A stretch of 64,000 nucleotides of DNA from Dendrolimus kikuchii (Eukaryota; Arthropoda; Insecta; Lepidoptera; Lasiocampidae). A model generated the notes under the pieces. The model had not been told where the DNA came from and did not search any database. It was given only the letters and a program-made list of their open reading frames with translations. Shown one piece after another: positions 13,001-20,929 of this stretch; position 1 is the stretch's first letter, and every line of letters starts with the position of its first letter. The position numbers and the translations under genes were made by a program. The stretch lies in assembly GCA_019925095.2 (NCBI GenBank), contig CM034394.1:5654272-5718271 (forward strand), in the 5' to 3' direction.

Positions 13001-15949
13001 TGGCCAGGACGAGATGATTTCTAGGGGCGGAAGGTGTACTAAGGTTTTTGTAATATTTAGTTTAAAACTCATTAGCTCCCTGACGAAAACATCTTCATAT
13101 TATTGAAGTTACGCTACTTGATTTGTTGGCTGAATATAGGCGCAAGTCGTTCTATATGCGAGAGATAGATGGCGCTGATAATAAGCTTTAAAGGAATTTA
13201 TATGTCAACCATCTGATGTTCATCGTCATATTCTTTGTTGAAAGTACAAACAAACATAACAATAGGCTCATTTAACTTTTTGCGAGTCAAAATTGAATTC
13301 GTGTCCTATGGAAAAGTACATACATTTATCCATATCACGTAAATATCATGTGCCTATACAAATAAATGCTTTACTACCAACAATGTAAAGAAAAACAAAC
13401 ACGCAAGCAAACTCACTCGACACATTTATGTACTTGCCTGTTATTCATAATAGTTAAACGAGGTTTACAGGCTTGGTATTTTTTTTTTATGAATTACTTA
13501 TTCGGTTATGAATAACACTTTTTCATAACTTTAACAAGCTTATAATCCTCGTATAACCATTATGAATAAGGGGGTTACTCTTTATATTAAATGGCATCAC
13601 GTCAAATGTAGCTACGGCGAATCTGTAGCCTACCTCTCTACACCCCTTAGCCATTCACACCCATGTTGCCCCTGCCTTCTATGGCATTTTTAGGGGCCCA
13701 TGCAGGGAGTGGCGAGTCACCGTCTGCCCAGTTTTCCATATTCCCCGAACATTGCGACGGGCAGACGTCATAGTCCCCATATTCCCAGACCCCTTGTACC
13801 ACTAGCAGTTCACCCCAATAGCCCGGTACTTTTGGTCCTCATTTCCACAATAGTCCTTCACTGGCCGGGGCTTGTCCTTGGGTGCATTACTATATGGTGT
13901 AGACAGGGATAATCGCCGGTCAGTGTCACGCTACATTTACATTAAGTTTGTCACGGGGCCTCTACGTGTTGGCCTTCCCATGACCCCACGTAAGCCTTCC
14001 AAATACCCTGGCCAGTTTTATGGCCCGTGGTCTCAAGAGACATACAAACATAACAATAAATGTCCCACTGCTGGGCTTGGGTTTCCCATTATTGGCACCA
14101 TTCCCGCCACGCTTGTCCAAGGTTATAGGTTATCTCAATGTGCAGGTTGCATCACAATCTTGTCCTTCACCGCTGTTAGCACGTGGTAATGGTAACGATA
14201 GGTATAAATAGGGAGGTTATTCATTATATTCTTAAAAATATATACTTCGACTGTTATTATATATTCAGGTGCCCTGCGCCCGTGGTCGCCTATACGTGCC
14301 AGAACGCCGCCGCTGCTACAGGCCCGGTACAGCCGAGCCCTGTCCCTTAGGTGAAGTAGTGGCCTTTGACTTTGAGGCCAGACCAGCATTAGACGGGTTG
14401 AGCCACAATGGTGTATGTGCCTGCGGAAATGGACCTTGTGCCAAGAAAGATGTAAGTAATAACTTAGCATGTATTTTTTTAATTGCAAAATTGGGAAAGA
14501 GGCAAACGGTCTACCTAATAGAAACTAGTCACCGTCACGTAAAGACGTTTGCAACATCAGGGCTGAAGATGACGCGTTATCCTCTAGGATGCGATAAAGG
14601 AGATAGAATAGGCGGTGTAGGGTTTGCTCAAAAACGCTTTTATTCAAATTCACCGCGATTCCTATTCAATGTTCGTACAAACGTCACTGTCAAATCGCGA
14701 GTGTCAATCAAATCAACATTTCAACCCGTCTACCAGTGGCGCCACCCTCCATACAATAATGCACTTTTCTCTTTCTCATATGAGATAAAGTGATCAGACT
14801 GGAAGAATGGGGAAGAAGTAGGAAAGGTAAGAAGGGCAAGGGGGAAGTGGGCCATCGGAACTCCTGGATAATCTTACTTTGAATTTCCACGTATACATTA
14901 AAGAGGTGCACTAGTAACAATAATCGTTCAATTAATACGTGAATCTAGAAAAATACTCATAAATGCTACATAAGTAGATTATACCACAGGTAATATCTTC
15001 TCGCTTTTTGAGGTTACATTATTTAAAAAAAAATATGGCCGAATTAGTGAACATTGAAAGTCATACATACATACATACATACATACATACATAACTTCAC
15101 GCCAGTTCCCTTGCGGGGTAGGCACGAACAACAGAGTGCCATTTAGGCTTATTCTTACACACCTCACTTGCCTCTTTGACATTCATAACTCTTGTCATGC
15201 AAGCTCGTCTGTTCTTAAGGCTCCTGACATCACCTTCTGCTAGTACACGATCAATTTTCAATCAATTGAAAGTCATGTTAGGTTTATTTCATTTTCGTCT
15301 AATTTCATTTGAAAATATTTCAAATATTAAACCTTAAAAAAGTGAGAGCAGACTAACTTGTGGTGCCATCTAGTTGTAAGATGTAGAAGAGTTAGGTTTT
15401 TACTAGACGTCCCACTTATTTTCAAAATTTCTCTTAATGAAAACTATCAAGTGATCAAGACTTTTACTAACATATGCATGTTGTCGGAAGGGTTTAAAAA
15501 ATATGATTTTGAATAAATAAGTGTGTGTGTGCAGATCACATGAAGTAGAAGTGAAACTTCAGAAAAGTAGCCTACGAGAGAATGAGATAAATATAGAGAG
15601 TATCAGGAGTATTAGGATAATTATACTTTCACTCATTCTCTCTACATGTATGTACTAACGAAATGATATAGATTACCTTTTTATGTTAATATACTATTTT
15701 CATCTAGACTAACGGAATGATACTTGATATCCATAATGATAGAAATAACTTTCACAGATCGAATCCTGCATCAGTCATAGGGGGAAAGCGGTTTATGGTG
15801 GAGCATGTCATATCCTCCACACCCAAGGCCCTTGTCCTGACGGAGCATGGTTAGTCAGAGAGGCGTCAGGTAACGTCAAGTGTCAATGCAGGCCTGGGCT
15901 TCTACCTCCCGACTGTAAGGACATTACGGTTATTAGTATTAACAGTTGA
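850..15949 (+). CDS. DUF4789-type cysteine-rich repeat protein gene, 3' part (6 exons)
   Basis: Six exons (850-1043, 7440-7596, 8845-9010, 12856-13043, 14269-14451, 15758-15949) join into one open frame of 359 codons plus TGA. Exon-end phases are 2, 0, 1, 0 and 0, and each matches the next exon. Each exon carries a cysteine-rich unit with the recurring pattern Gly-Pro-Cys followed by a Gly-Glu/Asp-type turn (FEKGPCRTGE, LSQGPCYSGD, YTRGPCEKGK, YTRGPCGQDE, TQGPCPDGAW), plus CxC pairs. This is the look of the insect DUF4789 family, usually secreted and of unknown function. The first visible exon starts in phase 0 after an acceptor, so earlier exons (signal peptide expected) lie before the window. 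No transmembrane segment is visible. AATAAA at 15962-15967 lies 13 bases after the stop. The introns hold a solo LTR, SINEs, a dead LINE and MITEs. Family assignment is by pattern recognition; secretion is inference. Confidence 0.85.
1138..1615 (-). repeat. Solo LTR, 478 bp, 4-bp TSD
   Basis: It begins TGTTAC and ends GTAACA and is flanked by ATAT on both sides (1134-1137, 1616-1619). It is the reverse complement of the LTRs at 41942 and 56621 (shared blocks around GAATTAAAATGCC, ACACGTATAACA, GTAAACAAAAGAAG). No internal retroviral-type genes are adjacent, so this is a solo LTR of a gypsy-like element, judged by the 4-bp TSD and TG...CA ends. Confidence 0.85.
1636..1766 (+). repeat. Interspersed repeat D
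   Basis: GATACCACTTTAGTTTTCTT, CCTCGGGACTTCTTTTAG, CCCTGAAGGCCTACTTGAAG. It follows the solo LTR directly. Confidence 0.5.
1892..2028 (-). CDS. Candidate terminal exon of an unidentified - strand gene
   Basis: On the - strand a strong acceptor (CTCCTTTGCAG) is followed by two bases of a split codon and 44 codons ending in TGA (1894-1892). The reading is lysine/aspartate-rich and helix-like: DEKTKKIFKKIDAKHRDWNG, then NAAKIYDAFAGAGKTVVDFF, then RNIG. The stretch is much more GC-rich than its surroundings and uses exon-like codons (AAG, GCC, ATC, GAC). I do not recognise the family. Upstream exons should lie above 2028 on the - strand but I could not find them. The + strand is also open here (1829-2116) but reads less like a protein. 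It sits inside the first visible intron of the DUF4789 gene, so it would be a nested or interleaved gene, or a relic. Confidence 0.4.
2212..2290 (+). mobile_element. Family E LINE 3' UTR fragment with hairpin
   Basis: It contains TGATCTAGGCTCATTATTCT followed by the hairpin TATTCTACTTATAGTC / GACTATGGGTAGAATA (2235-2273), in + orientation. No coding part. Confidence 0.5.
2848..3150 (+). mobile_element. tRNA-derived SINE (family T1), full length
   Basis: Perfect pol III boxes: A box TAGCATAATTG (2856-2866) and B box GGTTCGAATCC (2899-2909). The body contains GCGTGCTAACAACG and GATGAAACCTGCACATC, and the end is CCCAGCAGTGGGACGTTTAT. It lies in the first visible DUF4789 intron. Confidence 0.8.
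3308..3570 (+). mobile_element. Family A LINE 3' fragment
   Basis: The + strand reads TARQRRDIHPHF, then FPLRYDMGFFKKGVIEI-like sequence in shifting frames, followed by the shared LINE/SINE-A 3' end (GCGACGGTAACCACTTTCC, CCGTCTGCCTG). It is a 5'-truncated, decayed copy in the first visible DUF4789 intron. Confidence 0.6.
3928..4452 (-). mobile_element. Helitron-like non-autonomous element (H1)
   Basis: On the - strand it starts TCTTATATATAAAATTCTCG (4452) and ends GCCGGGGCCGCTAG (3928). The body contains CAAACGGCTTGACCGATTCT and GTTCACAATTAGAACCGG-like blocks shared with 42660-42826. TC...CTAG ends and a GC-rich 3' hairpin region are Helitron hallmarks; no Rep/helicase is encoded. The base after CTAG is A, not the canonical T. 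Confidence 0.6.
4546..5257. other. DUF4789 intron, no gene recognised
   Basis: AT-rich. The only distinctive part is a GC-rich block at 5030-5110 with the palindrome CGTTACGTAACG followed by CGTTACGGCGCC, of a type common in insect interspersed repeats. Confidence 0.5.
5258..5571 (+). mobile_element. SINE-A copy
   Basis: Full-length about 310-bp repeat: start TGTGCAGGAACGGAGAAAG, middle GGCTACCACCCCTGGTCTAG, end CCGTCTGCCTGTCTGCTGAA plus an A-rich tail. No perfect pol III boxes were found; GGTTCCAGTCTCC is only B-box-like. It is called SINE-like because it is short, A-tailed and shares its 3' end with LINE family A. Confidence 0.75.
5945..6070 (-). mobile_element. Family C LINE 3' UTR fragment
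   Basis: A reverse-orientation 3' UTR: AACACTTTATTGTTCACC, GCGGCCTTATCGCTCAAAGC, GATCTCTTCCAGGCTACC. It lies back to back with the + copy at 6190. Confidence 0.65.
6190..6778 (+). mobile_element. Family C LINE 3' end
   Basis: The + strand reads [28 protein letters not shown] and stop, then a CA-microsatellite-containing 3' UTR with GGTTGCCTGGAAGAAACTGC and GAGCAATAAAGTGTT, ending in an (ATCT)n tail at 6761-6774. Confidence 0.7.
6452..6506. repeat. (CA)n microsatellite
   Basis: Imperfect ACACAC run interrupted by CACCACACC and CATACACACG, inside a family C LINE 3' UTR. Confidence 0.9.
7117..7357 (-). mobile_element. SINE-A copy with internal deletion
   Basis: A - strand copy (GAGTTCGACAGGCAGAC ... 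CTCCGTTCCTGCACAG) missing about 60 bases of the middle. It ends about 80 bases before DUF4789 exon 2. Confidence 0.7.
7440..7596 (+). CDS. DUF4789 gene, visible exon 2 (residues 65-117)
   Basis: Acceptor GTATTCCAG precedes 7440 and donor GTAAGC starts at 7597. The exon completes the split Gly and reads ERQGMCVRPQQCADETLLYW, then a tyrosine-rich GRCYYRL and SQGPCYSGDVLDIG, ending in ANCT at phase 0. Composition is clearly more GC-rich than the flanking intron. It directly follows a - strand SINE-A copy that ends about 80 bases upstream. Confidence 0.85.
7597..8844. other. DUF4789 intron 2, nothing recognised
   Basis: AT-rich single-copy-looking intron sequence; no repeat of the families in this window and no coding pattern. 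Confidence 0.5.
8845..9010 (+). CDS. DUF4789 gene, visible exon 3 (residues 118-172 plus split codon)
   Basis: Acceptor TTTTCCAG precedes 8845 and donor GTAGGA starts at 9011. The exon reads CATDGPNHWPTDGGCY, YTRGPCEKGKLFLPGPKCGC and NATGGCYEL, ending with one base (G) of a split codon. The Gly-Gly-Cys-Tyr / Gly-Pro-Cys spacing repeats that of the neighbouring exons, so it is one repeat unit. Confidence 0.85.
9096..9172. repeat. AAATACA-type imperfect tandem repeat
   Basis: Repeated ATACAAAATACA / AAATACAAAT units in the DUF4789 intron after exon 3. Confidence 0.8.
9317..12090 (+). mobile_element. CR1/jockey-like LINE (family A), decayed, 3' complete
   Basis: Fragments of one polyprotein in several frames. 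An endonuclease occupies 9558-9968 (NAHYAEWLGSPRTDLSG; the usual GDFN is degraded, DLLLTIHPENY). Reverse transcriptase follows: KNSSGPDGN at 10570, ERIINTQLLCYLEDSQLLND at 10790, GFRHGRS at 10860, VPQGCVLSPTLFFLHINDM at 11139, and a YADD box decayed to NADD. The C-terminal tail includes SPHMEYCSHFWAGAPGYQLA (11620) and FFKKGVIKFLRG (11946). The 3' end is the same about 80-bp sequence that ends SINE-A, then an A-rich tail. Frameshifts and stops show it is dead. It lies in the DUF4789 intron between exons 3 and 4. Confidence 0.85.
12091..12855. other. DUF4789 intron after the dead LINE
   Basis: AT-rich, no recognisable gene or repeat up to the exon 4 acceptor. Confidence 0.5.
12856..13043 (+). 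CDS. DUF4789 gene, visible exon 4 (residues 173-235)
   Basis: Acceptor AAATTTCAG precedes 12856. AT completes the split Asp codon, then the exon reads TVGPCPKGHIFSISEVTPLG, AECRCKSFH, DGACYRLYTRGPCGQDE and GGRCTK. It ends at phase 0 before a GTTTTT donor at 13044, which is weaker than the others. The frame stays open into the intron to a stop at 13104-13106, so the exact 3' edge is the least certain of the six exons; the phase match with the next exon favours 13043. Confidence 0.8.
13044..14034. other. DUF4789 intron 4 with MITE and repeat 13590-13840
   Basis: Besides the MITE at 13441-13569, 13590-13840 (CTTAGCCATTCACACCCATG, TGGCGAGTCACCGTCTGCCC) matches 22560-22690. That is a shared repeat of unknown class. 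Confidence 0.5.
13441..13569. mobile_element. MITE with about 29-bp terminal inverted repeats
   Basis: The left arm TTATTCATAATAGTTAAACG (13441-) and right arm (reverse complement TTATTCATAATGGTTATACG, -13569) match with few mismatches over 29 bases. 129 bp, no coding sequence. Confidence 0.7.
14035..14205 (-). mobile_element. T1 SINE 3' part
   Basis: A reverse copy: ATGTCCCACTGCTGGGC, CGCTTGTCCAAGG, ATGTGCAGGTTGCATCAC, GTTAGCACGTGGTAATGGTA. The tRNA-like head is missing. It ends about 60 bases before DUF4789 exon 5. Confidence 0.7.
14269..14451 (+). CDS. DUF4789 gene, visible exon 5 (residues 236-296)
   Basis: Acceptor TATATTCAG precedes 14269 and the strong donor GTAAGT starts at 14452. 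The exon reads VPCARGRLYVPERRRCYRPG, then TAEPCPLGEVVAFDFEARPA and GVCACGNGPCAKKD, with both ends in phase 0. It carries the same Cys pattern as the other units but is more arginine-rich. A - strand fragment of a tRNA-derived SINE lies immediately upstream. Confidence 0.85.
15061..15250 (-). mobile_element. RTE-like LINE 3' end
   Basis: A - strand copy of the last about 190 bases of the RTE-like family ([15 protein letters not shown], ending at the Leu-Ala stop), with the (ATGT)n tail seen as CATACATA repeats at 15062-15092. Confidence 0.75.
15251..15757. other. DUF4789 intron 5 remainder
   Basis: AT-rich; an imperfect inverted pair GAGAGAATGAGATAAAT / ACTCATTCTCTCT lies near 15590-15645. 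No coding signal. Confidence 0.4.
15758..15949 (+). CDS. DUF4789 gene, last visible exon (residues 297-359, stop)
   Basis: Acceptor CTTTCACAG precedes 15758. The exon reads IESCISHRGKAVYGGACHIL, HTQGPCPDGAWLVREASG and KCQCRPGLLPPDCKDITVIS, then INS and TGA at 15947-15949. AATAAA follows at 15962-15967, supporting a true 3' end. A GTAAGG that could act as a donor starts at 15915, just after the Pro-Asp pair, so an alternative longer transcript cannot be excluded. Confidence 0.75.
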   Translation: MESCISHRGKAVYGGACHILHTQGPCPDGAWLVREASGNVKCQCRPGLLPPDCKDITVISINS

Positions 15950-15961
15950 CATTTATATAGA

Positions 15962-15967
15962 AATAAA
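15962..15967 (+). promoter_or_regulatory. Poly(A) signal of the DUF4789 gene
   Basis: AATAAA, 13 bases after the TGA stop of the last visible exon, followed by an A-run. Confidence 0.5.
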
Positions 15968-16300
15968 AAAATTTAGAATGTAGCTATTTGTTGCATATAC
16001 AGTTGAAAGTAGACATAAGCCATGGTCTAATCACAATTCCATATGGACCGAAACAATCAGAGAAGGATATTGAACCCAGAGAACTGAAGGCCTAAAGATG
16101 TCGTTTTCGCAGATTCTTATGACGCACGTGACAAGGTATCGACGTAAAGTGGAACTTTATCCAGGGCCGGCCCTGGTGTATTTGCCGCCGTAAGCCAACT
16201 CGTAAAATGCCGTCCCCACCGAAGCTTAAGAAATTTCGTTAACCAGAAAACTTGTATATAATTGAGTTAAGACATTAATATTAATACAGATTTTTATCCG

Positions 16301-16617
16301 TGCAGGAACGGAGAAAGAATACAAATTCCTGCGGCCGGGCGGCCTGTCGTAAGAGGCGACAAAACAACCCACAGCCAGGTGGTAGGGTATTTGCCCGACT
16401 GGATGGCTACCACCCCTGGTCTAAAATATGTCGTCATAACAACCTTGAGTTGTGTTCCGGCATTAGTGACCAGGTTCCAGTCTCTCTTAAGATAGCTGCA
16501 GCGCATTTGTAGCACCTTTGGTGTTGCAAATGTCTATAGGCGATGGAAACCGCTTTCCATCAAGTGGGCTGTCTGCCTGTCTGCTGAACTCCTGCAATTA
16601 AAAAAAAAAAAAAAAAA
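16301..16617 (+). mobile_element. SINE-A copy, full length
   Basis: From CCGTGCAGGAACGGAG to CTGCAATTAAAAAAAA. It lies inside a wider repeat that begins near the CCAGGGCCGGCCCTGG palindrome at 16161. Confidence 0.75.
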
Positions 16618-16687
16618 TTATATTTCTTTTATTTTTTTGGGCTTTAGTAGTGTAAGCGTTTTTGCAGACATTTTAATTTACACATGG

Positions 16688-16872
16688 GTTATCACGATGT
16701 GCAGGTTTCATCACGATGTTTTCTTTCACCGTTGTTAGCACGTAGTAGGAATAACAATTTGCACGTTAGGTCAGAAAATTGCCTAAGTGGTACATGCGTT
16801 CCGGCCAGGATCGACCCCGCGCCTTCTGAGTTTGGGACGCGCTAGCCATTACGCTACCACAACTTTTATTAC
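16688..16872 (-). mobile_element. T1 SINE 5' part
   Basis: A reverse copy containing CATCACGATGTTTTCTTTCA, GTTAGCACGTAG, and the tRNA-like head GACGCGCTAGCCATTACGCT with CCGGCCAGGATCGACCC as a decayed B box. Confidence 0.65.
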
Positions 16873-17736
16873 TGCAGGCATTTTTGCCGCCCTTAAATCT
16901 TGCCGCCATAGGCGGTGCTTACCGTGCCTAACGTCTCGTGCCGCCCTTGCTTTATGTTGTCTTACAACCACCATATCTACACACGTGTCAATTTCACCAA
17001 GCGATTTTTTTGACCGCTTTAGTCCCTCAGTATCATCTACATTAAATATTATAATTATTAGAATGCCATTTTTTTACTAACCCGTTTTATTTAGCTTGCA
17101 CTGTTTGTTGTTGTTTGGGGGGTCAAATTTAATAATAGACAGACATTGTATAGGAAGGGCTCCTGTTGATAGGTTGATCTGATATTCGGTACGCATCTTA
17201 GAACTAAAGGTTCCTTCAGGTTACGCTACGCTCCACGATTTAATTTGTGAGTCTGTCTGATCAATGCCCTAGATTGATTGATGAGCAAAACTGGTGTGAT
17301 GTGACCGGTACCTAAGATCTATTTAATTCTAAAATACATTATCTACGTCATCATAATCTTTCTTTTTAATATTTGTTAGCCGTTTAACTTAAAAAATAAA
17401 TCCTATTATTTTCGTGTATCGCCATGGTTTTATGTCCCAATCAAGCAGCAGCCTTTGAGTAACTTAATAAAAAATAATTAGTACTATTATTGATTAAGTA
17501 AAAGCAATGATCTCGAAGTTAATAAGCATTCTGCAAATGAGGACGTAGAGGACACAATCATGTTGTAATTTATTCTGTAATTATTTACATAGCGAAATGC
17601 GAAAAATTTAACGTTTTAAGATGTCTTGTAATTTTCGATTGATTTAGCTTATAAATATGGAACATAGTAATTTACACTTTATTATTTTTAAAAAAAAATA
17701 TGAAGCATTTTTTAAACTTACGCTGTTTATCATCAA
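16873..17736. other. Intergenic, mostly unassigned
   Basis: 16876-16960 is GC-rich (TTGCCGCCATAGGCGG) and may belong to the repeat starting near 16161. The rest is AT-rich without recognised features. Confidence 0.4.
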
Positions 17737-17994
17737 CTAGCTTCTGCCCGCGATTTCGTCAGCGTGGCTTAGTTAAAAAAAGTAAGTTAAAAAAACCCCC
17801 CCGATTTTGAAACATTCTTCATTGGTGTTCCGCTCCTATTGGTCTTAGCGTGATGATATATAGTATATAGCCTTCCTCGATAAATGGGCTATCTAACACT
17901 GAAAGAATTTTTCAAATCAGATCAGTAGTTTTTGAGACTAGCGCGTTAAAGCAAACAAACAAACTCTTCAGCTTTATATATTAGTAATATAAGA
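17737..17994 (-). mobile_element. Helitron-like non-autonomous element (H3), canonical ends
   Basis: - strand A|TCTTATATTACTAATATA ... GCGGGCAGAAGCTAG|T, 258 bp. The body contains TTTGTTTGTTTGCTTTAACG and GGGGGGGTTTTTTTAAC. Confidence 0.7.
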
Positions 17995-17995
17995 T

Positions 17996-18112
17996 ATATA
18001 CAGGGGGATTTTTTAAGTGGGCCTTCAGGGCCAAATAAACTATGCTAAATAGCGAAAAACACTTAAAGGAGTTTCGTGGCTAATTTTGACGAAAGCAAGT
18101 GGTGTCATTAGA
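17996..18112 (-). repeat. Interspersed repeat D
   Basis: TACAGGGGGATTTTTTAAGT, GGGCCTTCAGGGCC, TAAAGGAGTTTCGTGGC; the reverse complement of copies at 1636 and 18640. It abuts the H3 element at 17994. Confidence 0.55.
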
Positions 18113-18371
18113 TTTTTGAAAAATCAATTACCTTTGTCAGGAATAGAATCGACTGATTTTGAAAAAATAAACATTTCTTTATTGTACCAAATAGAGTATA
18201 GCTTATAAGGATCCATTTCTGTTGTGGAATGGCAAGCGGCAAACCTAAGGGTTGTTTTTGAGCAAAATGTTTTATTTTCCACTACACAATGATTTAGTAT
18301 AATAATACATGTCTATTTATTTTTCAAAATCAGCCATTTCGATTTCTGACAAGGGTAAGTAATAGCTATAA

Positions 18372-18645
18372 GTCGTGGTAGCGCACGTATCTCTTACTCA
18401 AAGGGCGTGGGTTCGATCCTGGCCGGAACGCATGCGCCACTTAGGCAGTTTTCTGACTTTATGTGCATATTGTTACAATTACCACGTGCTAACAACGCTG
18501 AAGGAAAACATCGTGATGCAACCTGCACAGCGAGATAACCGATGTGTCAAGCCTGCCAAGCCGCCTTGGACAAGCGTAGCCGGTATACTCCGTTCCCCCT
18601 ATAATGGGAGGCCCGAGCGCAGCAGCGGGACATTTATTATAATGG
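18372..18645 (+). mobile_element. tRNA-derived SINE (family T1)
   Basis: CGTGGTAGCGCACG, a B box with one base lost (GGTTCGATCC), CACGTGCTAACAACG, ATGCAACCTGCACAGCGAG, and GCGCAGCAGCGGGACATTTA at the 3' end. Confidence 0.75.
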
Positions 18646-18768
18646 CTACCACTTTAGTTTTGGTCAAAATCGGCCTCGAAACTCCTTCGGGTCTTTTTCG
18701 TTATTTCATATAGTTTAGGACTGGACCTTGAAGACCCCCTTGAAAAATTACACATGACATAGGTATAC
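18646..18768 (+). repeat. Interspersed repeat D
   Basis: TACCACTTTAGTTTTGGTCA, CCTCGAAACTCCTTCGG, GACCTTGAAGACCC; the same family as 17996 and 1636. Confidence 0.55.
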
Positions 18769-18954
18769 AACATATCTATATATAATCTGTCTAAAAGGTT
18801 TAATTAATTACTTATAAATAAACATGGTGTATTTATTATAATACTAAAGAAATGTACTTTATTTAATTGTGCGTAACAATTAAAAATAAACTAAGTTATA
18901 AATAAATTAATAGAAACTACAATATAAATATAACTATACTTGCAAAATAACGAT

Positions 18955-19060
18955 CTATAAGTAAAAAATAGACTCCAGGTCACTGTCGGGGGAGCGTGCC
19001 CAAAATGCTGGCCGCATTTCTACGTTGTATGGCAACGCTGATGCGTTGCCCTGATATGTT
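18955..19060 (-). mobile_element. Family E LINE 3' coding end
   Basis: The - strand reads QRISVAIQRRNAASILGTLP then RQ and stop, the same C terminus as the copies at 27490 and 38055. Confidence 0.6.
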
Positions 19061-19455
19061 TAATTGTTATCCACAATATTAAATTTTAATTAAAAGGAAA
19101 ACATCCTATATATTAGATGTTCTGTAAGTCAATTGTGCATAGAAATAAAGTTTGAATGTGTTTTTATTATTTAAAGACTGATAAAGTTATAAAACAAATT
19201 ACATAATAATAAATGTAGTTTAATAATGTCAATAGCTGTAAGTAACAATGTACATAGGTAAATAAATAAAACAATGTTTAAATTATTCATTTTATTTCAT
19301 TATTTTCATACGTTCCTTATTTATGTCTATTACAGTACAAAAGTCAGAAATTACATTACACTTCTTATTTTCGACCTGTAGCCATGAAATATAGTCACTT
19401 TGGTAAATGGTATCTTTCAAAATTACATACCACAAAAAACTTTAGTAAGTACCTT

Positions 19456-19474
19456 GAATGAATGAATGAATGAA
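19456..19474. repeat. (GAAT)n microsatellite
   Basis: GAATGAATGAATGAATGAAT followed by a TAATTAATTAAT run. Confidence 0.9.
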
Positions 19475-19735
19475 TCATTAATTAATTAATTACTTAAGTA
19501 CCTTGTTTGTGAGTGTGTAAAATACGGAGGGTTCCTTTAATATAAAAGGATACAATATGTAGTATATACTATAAGCGTCTTTATTCCTTTTCTGGATTTT
19601 CTGGTCTGATAACAACAGCCTTATTTTCATTTGTTCAAACTTAATTTCAGTCAAATGCCACGTCGAGTAGCAGCTTGAAAAGTTATATTTCATTAATTAG
19701 TTGACACTTTATACATGAATTGACAAGTCTTACTT

Positions 19736-19878
19736 ATGACCGGTTCCTATATCTTACTATTCATTCACTTCCTTTATCATCTGTTGAAATTTGGCATTAT
19801 TTCTATGGAGCTTATGTCAAATTTTAACCGATAGCAAGTAAGCAAATGAACGGTCGGTAAGGTATAGTAACCGGTCAT
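19736..19878. mobile_element. MITE with ATGACCGGTT inverted ends
   Basis: Left ATGACCGGTTCCTATATCTT, right (reverse complement) ATGACCGGTTACTATACCTT. The body holds GCTTATGTCAAATTTTAACC, also found at 30449-30468 in a half copy. Decayed relatives occur at 27060-27200 and 30405-30515. Confidence 0.65.
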
Positions 19879-20162
19879 CATACATATTAAACAGTACTAT
19901 ACATCAAATTAAACTGAATTTGTTTAGCAAAATACAGCAATTTAAGTTCTCTTAAAAAACTGAACGCAGATCTGCAGATCAGTGATGTCCGCTAAGATTA
20001 GATACACTTAGGGATCGCATTGAACTAAAAATAATAACCGGTCATAAATGAAATAGACGATAAGTCATAAGTAAGTAAATTTGTTTCAAAATTGAAAATC
20101 GAATTTATTACTATATACTCACTAATAAACTATAGCGAATATAGTTAATTAATACATGCTAT

Positions 20163-20298
20163 CCGCAATAGTTAACTTGAGACCTGAGCGGAATGCGCGC
20201 TCCCCGCCCGACCCCCGCCTTCTTACCACTCTTGCCATCGACGCGTCAGTACCTCGCACTTACGTCATCCGAGCGAAGTCTCAAGTTAACTCTTGCGG
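20163..20298. repeat. 136-bp element with about 30-bp inverted ends
   Basis: The left arm CCGCAATAGTTAACTTGAGA (20163-) pairs with the right arm whose reverse complement is CCGCAAGAGTTAACTTGAGA (-20298), extending to GAGCGGA/TCCGAGC. The centre is GC-rich. No clear target duplication. A foldback/MITE-like element or strong hairpin. Confidence 0.6.
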
Positions 20299-20417
20299 GT
20301 TGTATGTCAATTACAGTCTGTTATTAAAACATATCATTGATAATTGAGGAGAGTCATAGTTTAATTTATGGGTTTCATGGGTTTTTAATTCTTAATTCCC
20401 TTTCAATACGTGTGTAG

Positions 20418-20730
20418 CAGTGGAGCGGGTGGAAATTCCGCTAGGGTAAGCGAGTTGGAAAACCATGCCGTATGATGCAAGCGATTTCTACACCGCTGTT
20501 GTAGAAATTAAGGCCCCACCAGCAGCATAAAACCTGCACATGATTTGGCCATAGGGACTTTCATGTCTGATAAAAGTGGATTTGAGCCTTTTTAGACGTG
20601 CGCCAAACTAGTTATAATATATTTGAACAGTACACGTAAACGCCAATGAATGCATGGCGTTTTCGACCATTTAGTCACTCGCTAGTCTCTAGGATTTGGC
20701 GGGTCGAGTTGTATGAAGTCCACGCCACTG
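20418..20730. mobile_element. hAT-like MITE, 313 bp, perfect 8-bp TSD
   Basis: It starts CAGTGGAGCGGG and ends CACGCCACTG (inverted ends CAGTGG...CCACTG). GTGTGTAG is repeated at 20410-20417 and 20731-20738. The body shares AACCATGCCGTATGATGCAA and CTACACCGCTGTTG with 46319-46689. No transposase. Confidence 0.8.
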
Positions 20731-20929
20731 GTGTGTAGTCCATTGGCTTCAGGTCTTAAATGTGATGTCTTACATTTATCTAGAATTAAATTAACACTAT
20801 ATGCACAGCACTTATGAGTCTAGTCTTTGATATTCATTTCATTTGTCCTTTAATTTTGTCTGTGATTTACCTGTAACAGATAAAATGATATTGAAGTATT
20901 CGTCTTTTTTATTTTTAAGAAAATCGTGA

